From positions 3,100,001 to 3,164,000 of the forward strand of contig NZ_CP136423.1 of the NCBI RefSeq assembly GCF_034356035.1: a stretch of DNA of 64,000 bases, read 5' to 3'. Shown here in pieces: positions 39,078 through 47,511 of this stretch. The notes beneath the pieces are model-generated. The model was given only the letters and a program-made list of their open reading frames with translations. It was not told the origin of the DNA and did not search any database. This stretch comes from Blautia hydrogenotrophica DSM 10507. Lineage in GTDB: Bacteria > Bacillota > Clostridia > Lachnospirales > Lachnospiraceae. The stretch's first letter is position 1, and each line of letters starts with the position of its first letter. The position numbers and the translations under genes are program-made.

Positions 39078-40301
39078 TTATGTGAATTTCAGTAAGTCAA
39101 TTCCTGTATCTAAAATCAGCATATACCGATTGTATCCCACCTTGAAGAAATCATTGATCGTCCCTTCATCGATGGTTCCATTATACCTTACCGCACCTTG
39201 ATCTGTGATCACACAGACCTGTGAAGAATTGTTCATCACAACTTGACCATTGCTCATTCGAATATTCGTATAAGGAATGCTGAATGATCTCTCGAATTTT
39301 TTCTTGCCGCTGGTATTATAAACTTTCATGGTATATTTAGAATCTCCATTGGATTTAAACACCAGCCCGATATTATTTTCATCATAAAAAGTACTGACAA
39401 TTTCCTGCTTTACTTTGACATTCGCAGCCTCTTTGGGAATCTGTTTTCCAGTGTAGATACTGAATCCATCATCCCGGAAAGCCACCGCTGTATCCTTATC
39501 TAGATAGGCCACCTGCGGAATCACGACGTCATCGTAGGTAAATCCGCTCACAATATTATCTACCTTGTTCTGTCCTACTGTGCCAAAATTGTAAAATGCG
39601 ACGTAACTTTTCGTGCTGCTTCCCTCCACAAACTGATAGGTTACCATAATCAAGAGGCCATCTTCCGACACAGACAAATCCAGCGGATACCCAGGTTCGT
39701 CCACACGGGTTTGGTTCTCAGCGATCATGCTGCCATCTGCGGCGTAGAAGTTAATCCAAGTATCCTCACCGCCATCCAAAATTGCAGCTACCACACCTTG
39801 TTTCGCAACTCTGGCTTTGACAATATTATAGGATGTCGTCACGCTCCCCGTCTGCCCTTCCTCATCGACAATCACCATGCTAGTTCCACCCTGGTCAGCA
39901 ATCACTGCGGTTCCGTCACAGACATCTACCACAGGACTTTGCATCTCATAATCCACTTCCCAAAGTGTCTGAAGCTCTGTATCCACCAAAGAAGCACCTT
40001 CCCCGCGGTATCTGAGTATATTATCACCCAACTCCATATATTTCGTGGATGCTGTATCTTCCTGGTCAGAGCTGCTCACCACTTTATAACTATGAAAGGT
40101 TCTGCGCTGGATAAACACGATCACAGCTGCCGCTGCCGCTGCGATAATGGCCAGCGTAATCAACATCCGCATCACGTTTTTCCTTTTATGAAGCGCCAGC
40201 TTTTTATGATAATCCATATTATTGGATTTCTTTGAGATTGTCACCGGAATGATCTGCTTTTTCATCTTCTTACCCTCTGTATCCTTAGGTGTTTGACTCA
40301 T
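39078..40301 (-). CDS. DUF5711-like membrane-anchored beta-propeller-type protein
   Basis: This 407-residue protein has a basic N-terminus, one membrane helix (about residues 45-65: MLITLAIIAAAAAAVIVFIQ), then an extracytoplasmic region with repeated strands (ILRYRGEGASLVDTELQTLW, AVIADQGGTSMVIVDEEG, GLLIMVTYQFV). This suggests a propeller fold. I recognise it as the Lachnospiraceae family DUF5711, with unknown function. AAGGGG precedes the ATG. It is followed at once by the CvpA gene. Confidence 0.75.
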   Translation of the reverse strand: MSQTPKDTEGKKMKKQIIPVTISKKSNNMDYHKKLALHKRKNVMRMLITLAIIAAAAAAVIVFIQRRTFHSYKVVSSSDQEDTASTKYMELGDNILRYRGEGASLVDTELQTLWEVDYEMQSPVVDVCDGTAVIADQGGTSMVIVDEEGQTGSVTTSYNIVKARVAKQGVVAAILDGGEDTWINFYAADGSMIAENQTRVDEPGYPLDLSVSEDGLLIMVTYQFVEGSSTKSYVAFYNFGTVGQNKVDNIVSGFTYDDVVIPQVAYLDKDTAVAFRDDGFSIYTGKQIPKEAANVKVKQEIVSTFYDENNIGLVFKSNGDSKYTMKVYNTSGKKKFERSFSIPYTNIRMSNGQVVMNNSSQVCVITDQGAVRYNGTIDEGTINDFFKVGYNRYMLILDTGIDLLKFT

Positions 40302-40400
40302 CACTACCCCTTACCTTTGTATGTCATATTTTCAGTATCTCCTCAGCATTACTCGCCCATTATAACACATCCTATCGCGTGAGCACAATAAGCATACCTT

Positions 40401-41639
40401 TTATGGAAGCAAAATTGTCTGCCCAGGATATATGATATCATCTTCTGAAATTCCATTCAATCGGCAAATCTCACTGATTTCGCTCATATCCCCGTAACGC
40501 TGAATACTAATCTTAAACAGAGTATCCCCTGGACGTATCGTGTAGCTCTCATGGACTTCCCCGCTTGTCTTTTCATCCTTCTTCGCATCATCAGCTTCGT
40601 TTGGTTTCTCCTCCATATCTTGATCTTGTACCGTCTCAGACTTCTGCTTGTCCTCTTTTTCAGCTACTGTCGGTGTTGGTGTCTCCCCTGTCGTTTTCTC
40701 CTTATCTTTTTCCAGAATCGTCAGAGTCTCCTTTTCTGTATTATTTTCTTCCATAAGTTTTTCTGTAATCTTGGCATTCTCCTCAGGCTTCGGAGTCGCC
40801 GTCTTCGTCTCTGGCTGTACAGACACTTGCTTGGCTTGTCCAGATATTTGCTGCATCTTATCATATCTGTTCACAAAATTCACTCCTACCGCCAAGACGG
40901 CCAAAGCCAGACACGCACTGGCCGCATACATGACCGCCGACATTTTCTTTTGTTCCTCCGATGCTCTCTTTTCCTGCTTCCGTCTGACCTTGCTTCGGAA
41001 GGTCAGAACTGCATCGTCCGTGACCTTCTCACGGCTGTCCGACTCCTGTTCCTGGTTCATCGCGATCATGTACTCCTGCATCATAGGATTCTTTTCATAG
41101 TAGACATAGTATCCTAACTGCTTTGCCATATGTCCATTTTCATATCGAAAAAAAGCCTCTTCTTTCTCCTGAGGCTCCATCAAAAACAGTACTTTATCAT
41201 TTCCTCCAAAGGAATTCATATGTGTCCGATAAATCACGTCCGTCACTTCCATCGAAATCTGAGGCGCGCTGAAGAACCAGCCTACTACCTCTTGTCCAGG
41301 AAAGTACTCTTCCATCTGCTCATTCACTTTTCCCCAGACTTCATCTGAAAAATTCAGATGTTCCGGCGAAATGTCCATCTCCTGAACCTGCAAAGCACAG
41401 CGAATAAAAATGTAAGATGTTCCCTCCGCCCAATTGGACTGTCCTAGCAGCACTGCCAGCCTTCCCTTCATTGGCTGTTCTGCCGCAATTCTCCCCAAAA
41501 ATGTATAGGCATAGTCCTCAATGTAAATCTTGTGTTCCTCACTGATTAAACCGATCTGTCTTATGTTTTTCGGAATATGGAAAAACTGTTCGTTTCCCTG
41601 GGCCTTGCATTTGTCTTCTTTATAAATGACTTCGATCAT
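40401..41639 (-). CDS. LysM-domain membrane protein with unknown N-terminal domain
   Basis: This 412-residue protein has a cytoplasmic N-terminal domain of unknown family (about 1-200) and a membrane helix (about 233-252). A Thr/Glu/Lys-rich linker (about 265-355) follows. A C-terminal LysM domain (about 360-412: YTIRPGDTLFKISIQRYGDM...PGQTILLP) should bind peptidoglycan outside. Such a design could link a cytoplasmic process to the cell wall. It is transcribed toward the DUF5711/cvpA pair, about 100 nt away. Confidence 0.85.
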   Translation of the reverse strand: MIEVIYKEDKCKAQGNEQFFHIPKNIRQIGLISEEHKIYIEDYAYTFLGRIAAEQPMKGRLAVLLGQSNWAEGTSYIFIRCALQVQEMDISPEHLNFSDEVWGKVNEQMEEYFPGQEVVGWFFSAPQISMEVTDVIYRTHMNSFGGNDKVLFLMEPQEKEEAFFRYENGHMAKQLGYYVYYEKNPMMQEYMIAMNQEQESDSREKVTDDAVLTFRSKVRRKQEKRASEEQKKMSAVMYAASACLALAVLAVGVNFVNRYDKMQQISGQAKQVSVQPETKTATPKPEENAKITEKLMEENNTEKETLTILEKDKEKTTGETPTPTVAEKEDKQKSETVQDQDMEEKPNEADDAKKDEKTSGEVHESYTIRPGDTLFKISIQRYGDMSEISEICRLNGISEDDIIYPGQTILLP

Positions 41640-41777
41640 TTAACCATCACCCCTTCGGGGTAAGAATAGCATAGAGTTTCTGAAAATTTTAGCAAATTAT
41701 AAGATCCATTTTCAAATATTTGGCGACAGATTCTGCATATTTTCCGTTTTTCTGGATATGATGAATCAGAGACAAAA

Positions 41778-42395
41778 ATGAAAGCTTCGAGAAAGGCTGA
41801 TAAATCTATGACCTTCTATGTCAACAGCAAGAAAAAAAGTGCTCCTAAAGAAATCGCCCAAGGAATTGCCGCCTGTATTTCCAGACACAAAACCGCCTGG
41901 GAAGAAATTGTGCTCCTCTGCATCGGAAGCGATCGAATCACCGGGGACTGCCTTGGCCCTTACGTGGGACATCAGCTCTCTGACTATGTCCTGGAAGGTC
42001 TAACTGTATATGGCACCATCCATCGCCCCGTTCACGCTCTGAACCTCTCCCGTGCTATACAGCTTATCAATAGACGGCATCCCCATGCACTGCTCATCGC
42101 AGTGGACGCCTCCTTAGGTACCCGCAGACACCTTGGTTATATCTCCATCGGAAACGGAGCACTCTATCCTGGTTCTGGAGTGCAAAAGGAGCTCCCCGCT
42201 GTGGGAGACATCTTTATCACCGGCATCGTAAATACATCTGGTTTTTTGGAGCAGATGACTCTTCAGACCACACGCCTCTCACAAGTAGTAACCCTAGGAG
42301 ACTCCATTACCCAAGGCATTCTGATGGCTTTTTGCCACCCCTGCTCTTACGCAGCGACCGCCTCCTGTGCGACACGTTTATGTTTTAAGAAATAA
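41778..42395 (+). CDS. yyaC: YyaC-like sporulation protein (putative spore protease family)
   Basis: This 205-residue protein matches YyaC (DUF1256): VLLCIGSDRITGDCLGPYVG (about 46-66), ALLIAVDASLG (about 104-114), and GALYPGSGVQKELPAVGDI. The family is related to germination protease and hydrogenase-maturation proteases, and is expressed in sporulation. A second start, MTFYVNSKKK at 41808, is possible. The last 25 residues run into repeat sequence and differ from the family, suggesting that a repeat insertion replaced the original C-terminus. Confidence 0.88.
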   Translation: MKASRKADKSMTFYVNSKKKSAPKEIAQGIAACISRHKTAWEEIVLLCIGSDRITGDCLGPYVGHQLSDYVLEGLTVYGTIHRPVHALNLSRAIQLINRRHPHALLIAVDASLGTRRHLGYISIGNGALYPGSGVQKELPAVGDIFITGIVNTSGFLEQMTLQTTRLSQVVTLGDSITQGILMAFCHPCSYAATASCATRLCFKK

Positions 42396-42575
42396 CTTTC
42401 ACGCATTAGCTTAACAAGGTCTCTCCTATTAAAAAGAATCCTACTTGCAGGATTCTCCGCCTGCGGCGGGTGCAAAGCGCCATCTTCCACTCCGCCGCAG
42501 TGCAATCCACGCGGAGCGCTTGTATAATAGGAAAGGACTCTCATACATTAATGTAGCAATTTCCCCTATTACATA
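42379..42575. repeat. Intergenic repeat, family A (two palindromes around a hairpin)
   Basis: A degenerate core palindrome (about 42382-42430) is joined to the GAATCCTACTTGCAGGATTC hairpin. The CCGCCTGCGGCGG...CCGCCGCAG module follows, with 'gcggagcgcttgt' and a second palindrome at 42526-42570 (AATAGGAAAG...TTCCCCTATT). The left copy overlaps the yyaC 3' end. Confidence 0.82.
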
Positions 42576-42576
42576 A

Positions 42577-42625
42577 AAAACCCCCGGCCACCCAGAACCT
42601 ATAGTTCCAGGTCTGCCGGAGGATT
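42577..42625 (-). terminator. Terminator of the transketolase operon
   Basis: On the minus strand CCGGCAGACCTGGAAC pairs with GTTCTGGGTGGCCGG (some mismatches) and GGGTTTTTT follows. Confidence 0.88.
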
Positions 42626-42651
42626 CATCACTTTTATCTCCTGTATGGCCT

Positions 42652-43590
42652 CTACACAAATTCTTTAATCTGCCTGTAGATTCCCTCTGCATCCAATCCA
42701 TATTTTTCCAACAGTTTCACAGCTGGGCCAGATTCACCGTACACATCATTGATGCCGATACGTTTCACTGGTACAGGAGCTTTTTCGCTGAGACACTCGC
42801 ATACCGCACCGCCGAGTCCTCCAATGATGGAATGTTCCTCCACAGTCACCACTTTTCCTGTCTCTTTCGCAGCTGCGACAATTAAATCCTCATCCAGCGG
42901 CTTGATCGTATGGATATTGATTACCTTCGCATCAACTCCTTCTGCCGCCAGTCTCTGCGCCGCTTCCAAAGCCGGGGCTACACACAGACCAGTAGCCACG
43001 ATAGTAAGATCTTTTCCTTCTCTTAAAACAATTCCTTTACCCAGCTCAAATTTGTAGTCTGGATTGTCGTTGATTACTGGCACTGCTAATCTTCCGAATC
43101 TCAAATACACAGGCCCTTTGTGCTCATAGGCTGCTTTCACAGCCGCTCTAGCCTCCACATCATCCGAAGGGCATACCACTACCATTCCTGGAATCGTCCT
43201 CATCAGCGCAAAGTCCTCGTTGCACTGATGTGTTGCTCCATCCTCACCTACAGAGATACCTCCGTGCGTCGCTCCAATTTTTACATTCAGCTTTGGATAA
43301 CCGATCGAGTTACGAATCTGTTCATATGCTCTTCCTGCCGCAAACATGGCAAAAGTGCTGATAAACGGAACCTTTCCTGTTGTCGCGATTCCCGCACCGA
43401 TTCCTGCCATATTGGACTCTGCGATTCCACAGTCAATATGTCTTTGTGGAAATGCTTTCTTAAAGACTCCTGTCTTGGTAGCAGCGGCTAAGTCAGCGTC
43501 CAAAACTACTAAATCCTCGTGTTCTTTTCCCAATTCCACCAGGGCATTTCCATAACTCTCTCTCGTAGCAATCTTCTTTACTTCTGACAT
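42652..43590 (-). CDS. Transketolase, C-terminal subunit
   Basis: This 312-residue half of a split transketolase carries the pyrimidine-binding domain (about 1-175: DADLAAATKTGVF, DCGIAESNMAGIGAG, HGGISVGEDGATHQ) and the C-terminal domain (about 185-310). With the N-terminal subunit it moves two-carbon units between sugar phosphates using thiamine diphosphate. Its start overlaps the end of the N-terminal subunit gene by 13 nt, fitting a 1:1 complex. Split transketolase is usual in Clostridia. Confidence 0.95.
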   Translation of the reverse strand: MSEVKKIATRESYGNALVELGKEHEDLVVLDADLAAATKTGVFKKAFPQRHIDCGIAESNMAGIGAGIATTGKVPFISTFAMFAAGRAYEQIRNSIGYPKLNVKIGATHGGISVGEDGATHQCNEDFALMRTIPGMVVVCPSDDVEARAAVKAAYEHKGPVYLRFGRLAVPVINDNPDYKFELGKGIVLREGKDLTIVATGLCVAPALEAAQRLAAEGVDAKVINIHTIKPLDEDLIVAAAKETGKVVTVEEHSIIGGLGGAVCECLSEKAPVPVKRIGINDVYGESGPAVKLLEKYGLDAEGIYRQIKEFV

Positions 43591-44417
43591 AACGCTTCAC
43601 CTACCTTCTCTAAATCTGCCATCGCAACAGCATACTGTTCATCATTCGGAGCAGTTCCATGCCAAGACGCCTGATTCTCCATGAAAGACACGCCTTTTCC
43701 CTTGACTGTCTTCATAACGATAGCCGTTGGCATTCCTTTTGTCTGTCTTGCCTCTGCAAAAGCCTCTCTCAGTTGGTCCATATCATTGCCGTCTTCCACC
43801 TCGATTACGTGGAAATTAAAAGCCTCAAATTTCTTTCCAATCGGATAAGGAGAGCATACTTGAGCGATGTCTCCGTCGATCTGCAAACCATTGTTATCCA
43901 CGATCACAACTAGGTTGTCCAGTTTACGGTGTCCTGCCATCATAGCAGCTTCCCACACCTGTCCTTCCTGAATCTCTCCATCTCCCAGCAGAGTATATAC
44001 ACGATAGCTCTCATCGCTCAGCTTCGCGGAGATCGCCATTCCCACTGCTGCCGAGATTCCTTGTCCCAGAGAACCACTGGACATATCCACACCCGGAATA
44101 TGTTTCATGTCTGGATGTCCCTGCAGATAAGACCCTAAATGACGCAGTGTCAAAAGGTCCTCCTTGGGAAAATAGCCTCTCTGGGCCAGCGCAGCGTACA
44201 GCCCTGGAGCCGTATGCCCTTTAGACAGTACAAAACGGTCTCTGTCTGCTTTTTTCGGGTCCTTAGGGTCTATATTCATTTCTTCAAAATACAAATATGT
44301 AAAAACATCAGCCGCCGAAAGGGAACCACCCGGATGTCCCGCCTTTGCCGCGTGTACCGCGGAGACGATACCCTTGCGTACCTCATTGGCAGTCTTCTGA
44401 AGCTCAAGTGTATTCAT
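43578..44417 (-). CDS. Transketolase, N-terminal subunit
   Basis: This 279-residue half carries the thiamine-diphosphate-binding domain: SKGHTAPGLYAAL, MSSGSLGQGISAAVGMA and the GDGEIQEGQVWEAAMMAG...DNNG motif for Mg2+ and ThDP. I chose the ATG at 44417 with AAGGTGG ahead of it; a GTG four codons upstream is less likely. It lies 26 nt after the transaldolase gene in one leftward operon. Confidence 0.95.
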   Translation of the reverse strand: MNTLELQKTANEVRKGIVSAVHAAKAGHPGGSLSAADVFTYLYFEEMNIDPKDPKKADRDRFVLSKGHTAPGLYAALAQRGYFPKEDLLTLRHLGSYLQGHPDMKHIPGVDMSSGSLGQGISAAVGMAISAKLSDESYRVYTLLGDGEIQEGQVWEAAMMAGHRKLDNLVVIVDNNGLQIDGDIAQVCSPYPIGKKFEAFNFHVIEVEDGNDMDQLREAFAEARQTKGMPTAIVMKTVKGKGVSFMENQASWHGTAPNDEQYAVAMADLEKVGEALCQK

Positions 44418-44443
44418 ACTTTTTTCCACCTTTTCTCTATATT

Positions 44444-45100
44444 TTATTTATCACCAAAAACAGCCAAATAATCTTGCTTGAATTTCTCAATTCCAGCCGT
44501 CGTCAACGGATGATTAATCATCTGCTCAATTACCTTGTATGGTACAGTCGCAATATCAGCACCTGCTGCCGCACAAGCTGTCACATGCATTGGATGGCGA
44601 ACGCTGGCAGCGATAATCTCCGTGGGAATATCCGCCACAGCAAAAATCTCGGCAATCTGGCGAACCAGCTCTACGCCGTCCACAGAGATATCATCCAATC
44701 TTCCCAGGAATGGAGATACGTAAGTAGCACCTGCTCTCGCGGCTAACAGCGCCTGGTTCGGCGTAAAAATCAAAGTCACATTTGTCTTGATGCCCTCTGC
44801 GCTGAGCACTTTCACAGCTTTCAGCCCTTCCGCCGTCATCGGAATCTTTACAACCATATTGGGGTGAATTGCTGCAATCGCACGCCCCTCTGTGATCATT
44901 CCTTCTGCATCTGTCGTCGTAGCTTTTACTTCACCGCTGATCGGTCCATCCACGATGGAAGTAATCTCCTTGATTACCTCTTCAAACACTCTACCCTCTT
45001 TCGCGATCAATGATGGGTTCGTAGTCACTCCGCAGATCACACCCATATCGTTTGCTTTTTTGATATCCTCGACCTTTGCGGTGTCAATAAAAAACTTCAT
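44444..45100 (-). CDS. Transaldolase / fructose-6-phosphate aldolase family protein
   Basis: This 218-residue class I aldolase is of the short TalC/MipB group, with [15 protein letters not shown] at the start and the Schiff-base lysine in NMVVKIPMT. Short forms act as transaldolase or fructose-6-phosphate aldolase. With split transketolase directly downstream the pentose-phosphate role is more likely. GGGAGG precedes the ATG. Confidence 0.92.
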   Translation of the reverse strand: MKFFIDTAKVEDIKKANDMGVICGVTTNPSLIAKEGRVFEEVIKEITSIVDGPISGEVKATTTDAEGMITEGRAIAAIHPNMVVKIPMTAEGLKAVKVLSAEGIKTNVTLIFTPNQALLAARAGATYVSPFLGRLDDISVDGVELVRQIAEIFAVADIPTEIIAASVRHPMHVTACAAAGADIATVPYKVIEQMINHPLTTAGIEKFKQDYLAVFGDK

Positions 45101-45147
45101 TGTTTCGTACCTCCCTGGATTGTATTCTAACGTTTTTTGATAGTTAG

Positions 45148-45175
45148 ATTATAACACCGATTTTGGTAAGTTCAA
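45148..45175 (-). promoter_or_regulatory. Promoter of the transaldolase-transketolase operon
   Basis: On the minus strand TTGAAC (45170-45175) and TATAAT (45148-45153) are 16 nt apart, about 50 nt upstream of the transaldolase ATG. The rest of the gap to 45324 is AT-rich with no gene. Confidence 0.7.
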
Positions 45176-45324
45176 GACCGTCTAATATTATTAATAATTT
45201 TATTTACTAATAACAGTCTTTTTTATTAATACTCTCTGCATAAGCAATCATCATTTTGCTGCTGTTCTAGCTATTTTCAAGGTTTTTAAATTTATATTAT
45301 TATTAATACTTTTATATTTTATGT

Positions 45325-46431
45325 TTAATTATTTTTCTTTTTGTGTTTTTTTACCTTCACATATCCCGTGGTCTTGCGCACAATCAATCTCGGCTGATAT
45401 TCCACATTATAAAGACTCGTGGGCTGAAGCTCTTCACAGTCGCTGACAGCGGCGGTAATTTTTCTCAGGATAATGTCCCCCGCATCCCGCCCTTTAGATA
45501 CCACAAAGTGTTCAATCGTGGTCAATGCCATTCGGTGAATACCTGAATAAAAGATATTGTCACATCCGATCACAGACACATCCGCTGGAACTTTCTTTCT
45601 CTCTTCCTGCAGAGCATCTATGGCACCAAAGGCCATCATATCGTTCTGGCCTGCGATAGCTGTGAAATTTTTCCCTTCCCGAAGCAGTTCCTTCGTGAGC
45701 TGATATCCCATGGTGTACTCTGAATCCATCCTAGGTATCACCGTATCCACTGCCGGGTCTGCCGATCGAATCAACACATGCTCTCTCAGTCCTTCTTTTG
45801 CAAATTCTTCGACAAATCCTTCCACTCTCATGGTTCGCTGCCACTGTCTACGCGTCAGCGGCGGTGATATAAAAGCTACGTCCTTATGCCCCAGCTCTAA
45901 CAGGTGTCTGGCCATCATCCGCCCCACAACCGTATTGTCCTGATTAATCGCATCCATAGTCGTGGTCTTTTCTTTATTGCTGATCACCACCAGCGGAATC
46001 TTTTTGGATAACTCCTGCACATCCTCCTGAAGCTCAGGACTCGGATTGCAGGCATAGATGATTCCCTGAGGAGCGATCGTGCGCACCAGGCGCAGATATC
46101 TCTCCTCCTGCTTCGGGTCCCTCTGCGTGTTACAGATAAAAATCCCATAGTCCTGATTCTTTGCCGCACTCTCAATCCCTTGAATCAGCATACTGTAATA
46201 AGGACTAGTCAGGGTCGGACAAAAAACCACAATCAGCTTCTCAGATCTAGAAGCCCTTCGATTTTTTCTGCCCGGAGACTGATACCCTAGAACCTCCGCT
46301 GCTCTTTCTACTTTCTGTATCGTTTCCTTGGAGAAAGAAACATTATATTTTTTGTTCAGAACCATCGACACTGTGGCCTGAGAGACCCCCGCTGCCTTAG
46401 CCACGTCAACAGAAGTAATCTTTTTCTTCAC
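45325..46431 (-). CDS. LacI-family transcriptional regulator
   Basis: This 368-residue regulator has an N-terminal LacI HTH and hinge (about 5-58: TSVDVAKAAGVSQATVSMVLN) and a periplasmic-binding-protein-like effector domain (about 65-350) and ends in a lysine-rich tail (KVKKHKKKNN). The effector is probably a sugar or sugar phosphate. It is just upstream of the transaldolase operon in the same direction and could control it. Confidence 0.92.
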   Translation of the reverse strand: MKKKITSVDVAKAAGVSQATVSMVLNKKYNVSFSKETIQKVERAAEVLGYQSPGRKNRRASRSEKLIVVFCPTLTSPYYSMLIQGIESAAKNQDYGIFICNTQRDPKQEERYLRLVRTIAPQGIIYACNPSPELQEDVQELSKKIPLVVISNKEKTTTMDAINQDNTVVGRMMARHLLELGHKDVAFISPPLTRRQWQRTMRVEGFVEEFAKEGLREHVLIRSADPAVDTVIPRMDSEYTMGYQLTKELLREGKNFTAIAGQNDMMAFGAIDALQEERKKVPADVSVIGCDNIFYSGIHRMALTTIEHFVVSKGRDAGDIILRKITAAVSDCEELQPTSLYNVEYQPRLIVRKTTGYVKVKKHKKKNN

Positions 46432-46446
46432 CAGCCGTCACCTTTC

Positions 46447-47052
46447 CTACAATTCCACTCGCCCTTCCAATGCTCGCAGAAGAGTCACCTCATCAATATA
46501 CTCCAAGTCTCCTCCGACTGGTACACCGCTGGCAATACGGCTCACCTTAATACCCGTGGGCTTAATCAGCTTACTGATATACATCGCCGTAGTCTCCCCC
46601 TCAAGACTGGAATTCGTGGCTACAATCACCTCTTTAACCTCCTCCGACTGAAGACGCTGCATCAATTCCTTCAACTTGATATCATCAGGACCAATGCCTA
46701 ACATCGGCGAGATCGCACCATGAAGAACATGGTACACGCCCTCGAATTTTCCAGTCTTCTCATAAGCAGCCAAATCCCTGGTATTCTCCACAACCATGAT
46801 CGTCGAGTGATCTCTCTTGGGATTGCCACAGATAGGACACAATTCCTTGTCAGTCAAAGTATAGCAGCACTTACAGTACTGCACATGCTCTTTCGCATCA
46901 TGGATAGCCTGCACCAATTGCTCCACCTGGTCCCCTGGCATATTCATAATGTGAAAGGCCAAGCGCTGCGCTGATTTATTGCCAATTCCCGGCAGGCTAG
47001 ATAACTGCTCAATCAACCTGCTGATATAACTGCTGTAATAGTCCACGCCCAT
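46447..47052 (-). CDS. recR: Recombination protein RecR
   Basis: This 201-residue protein acts with RecO/RecF in loading RecA on gaps. It has an N-terminal HhH ([18 protein letters not shown]), a four-cysteine zinc finger [16 protein letters not shown] and a Toprim domain with [15 protein letters not shown] and ATNSSLEGE. Length and motifs are normal. It follows ybaB and dnaX in the conserved order. Confidence 0.97.
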   Translation of the reverse strand: MGVDYYSSYISRLIEQLSSLPGIGNKSAQRLAFHIMNMPGDQVEQLVQAIHDAKEHVQYCKCCYTLTDKELCPICGNPKRDHSTIMVVENTRDLAAYEKTGKFEGVYHVLHGAISPMLGIGPDDIKLKELMQRLQSEEVKEVIVATNSSLEGETTAMYISKLIKPTGIKVSRIASGVPVGGDLEYIDEVTLLRALEGRVEL

Positions 47053-47098
47053 TCTCCTCGTCTTTTCGTTACTCTATTGTCCCTCTACCCGTAGTCAC

Positions 47099-47446
47099 TT
47101 AAAACGGCAGATTTCCCAGGCCCCCGGTGAGCTTAGACATCACAGAGCTGGAGTCTTCCTCCATCTTGCGCAGTGCCTCGTTGGTAGCAGCTATAATCAA
47201 GTCTTCCAGCATTTCTATATCGTCAGGGTCCACTACTTCCTCCGACAGCTTCACCTTTGTGACTTCTTTTTTCCCGCTGACTGTGACCTCCACAGCTCCA
47301 CCTCCGGCCGCGGCCGTATACTCCTTCTCTTCTAGAGCTTTCTGACTCTCCTCCATCTGTTTTTGCATCTTTTGGGCCTGCTTCATCAGGTTATTCATAT
47401 TTCCAGGCATCCCCATTCCTCCTGGAAATCCTCCACGTCTTGCCAT
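47099..47446 (-). CDS. YbaB/EbfC nucleoid-associated protein
   Basis: This 115-residue DNA-binding protein has a Gly/Met-rich N-terminus ([20 protein letters not shown]), the helix [18 protein letters not shown] and the YbaB core ([33 protein letters not shown]). It is encoded between dnaX and recR as in most Firmicutes. Confidence 0.95.
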   Translation of the reverse strand: MARRGGFPGGMGMPGNMNNLMKQAQKMQKQMEESQKALEEKEYTAAAGGGAVEVTVSGKKEVTKVKLSEEVVDPDDIEMLEDLIIAATNEALRKMEEDSSSVMSKLTGGLGNLPF

Positions 47447-47511
47447 TTTCTCATCCTCCTAATTTGTTTTGCTCTCTGAAAAGTCACCAACATTTCGAGA
47501 GCTCTTCTTTT

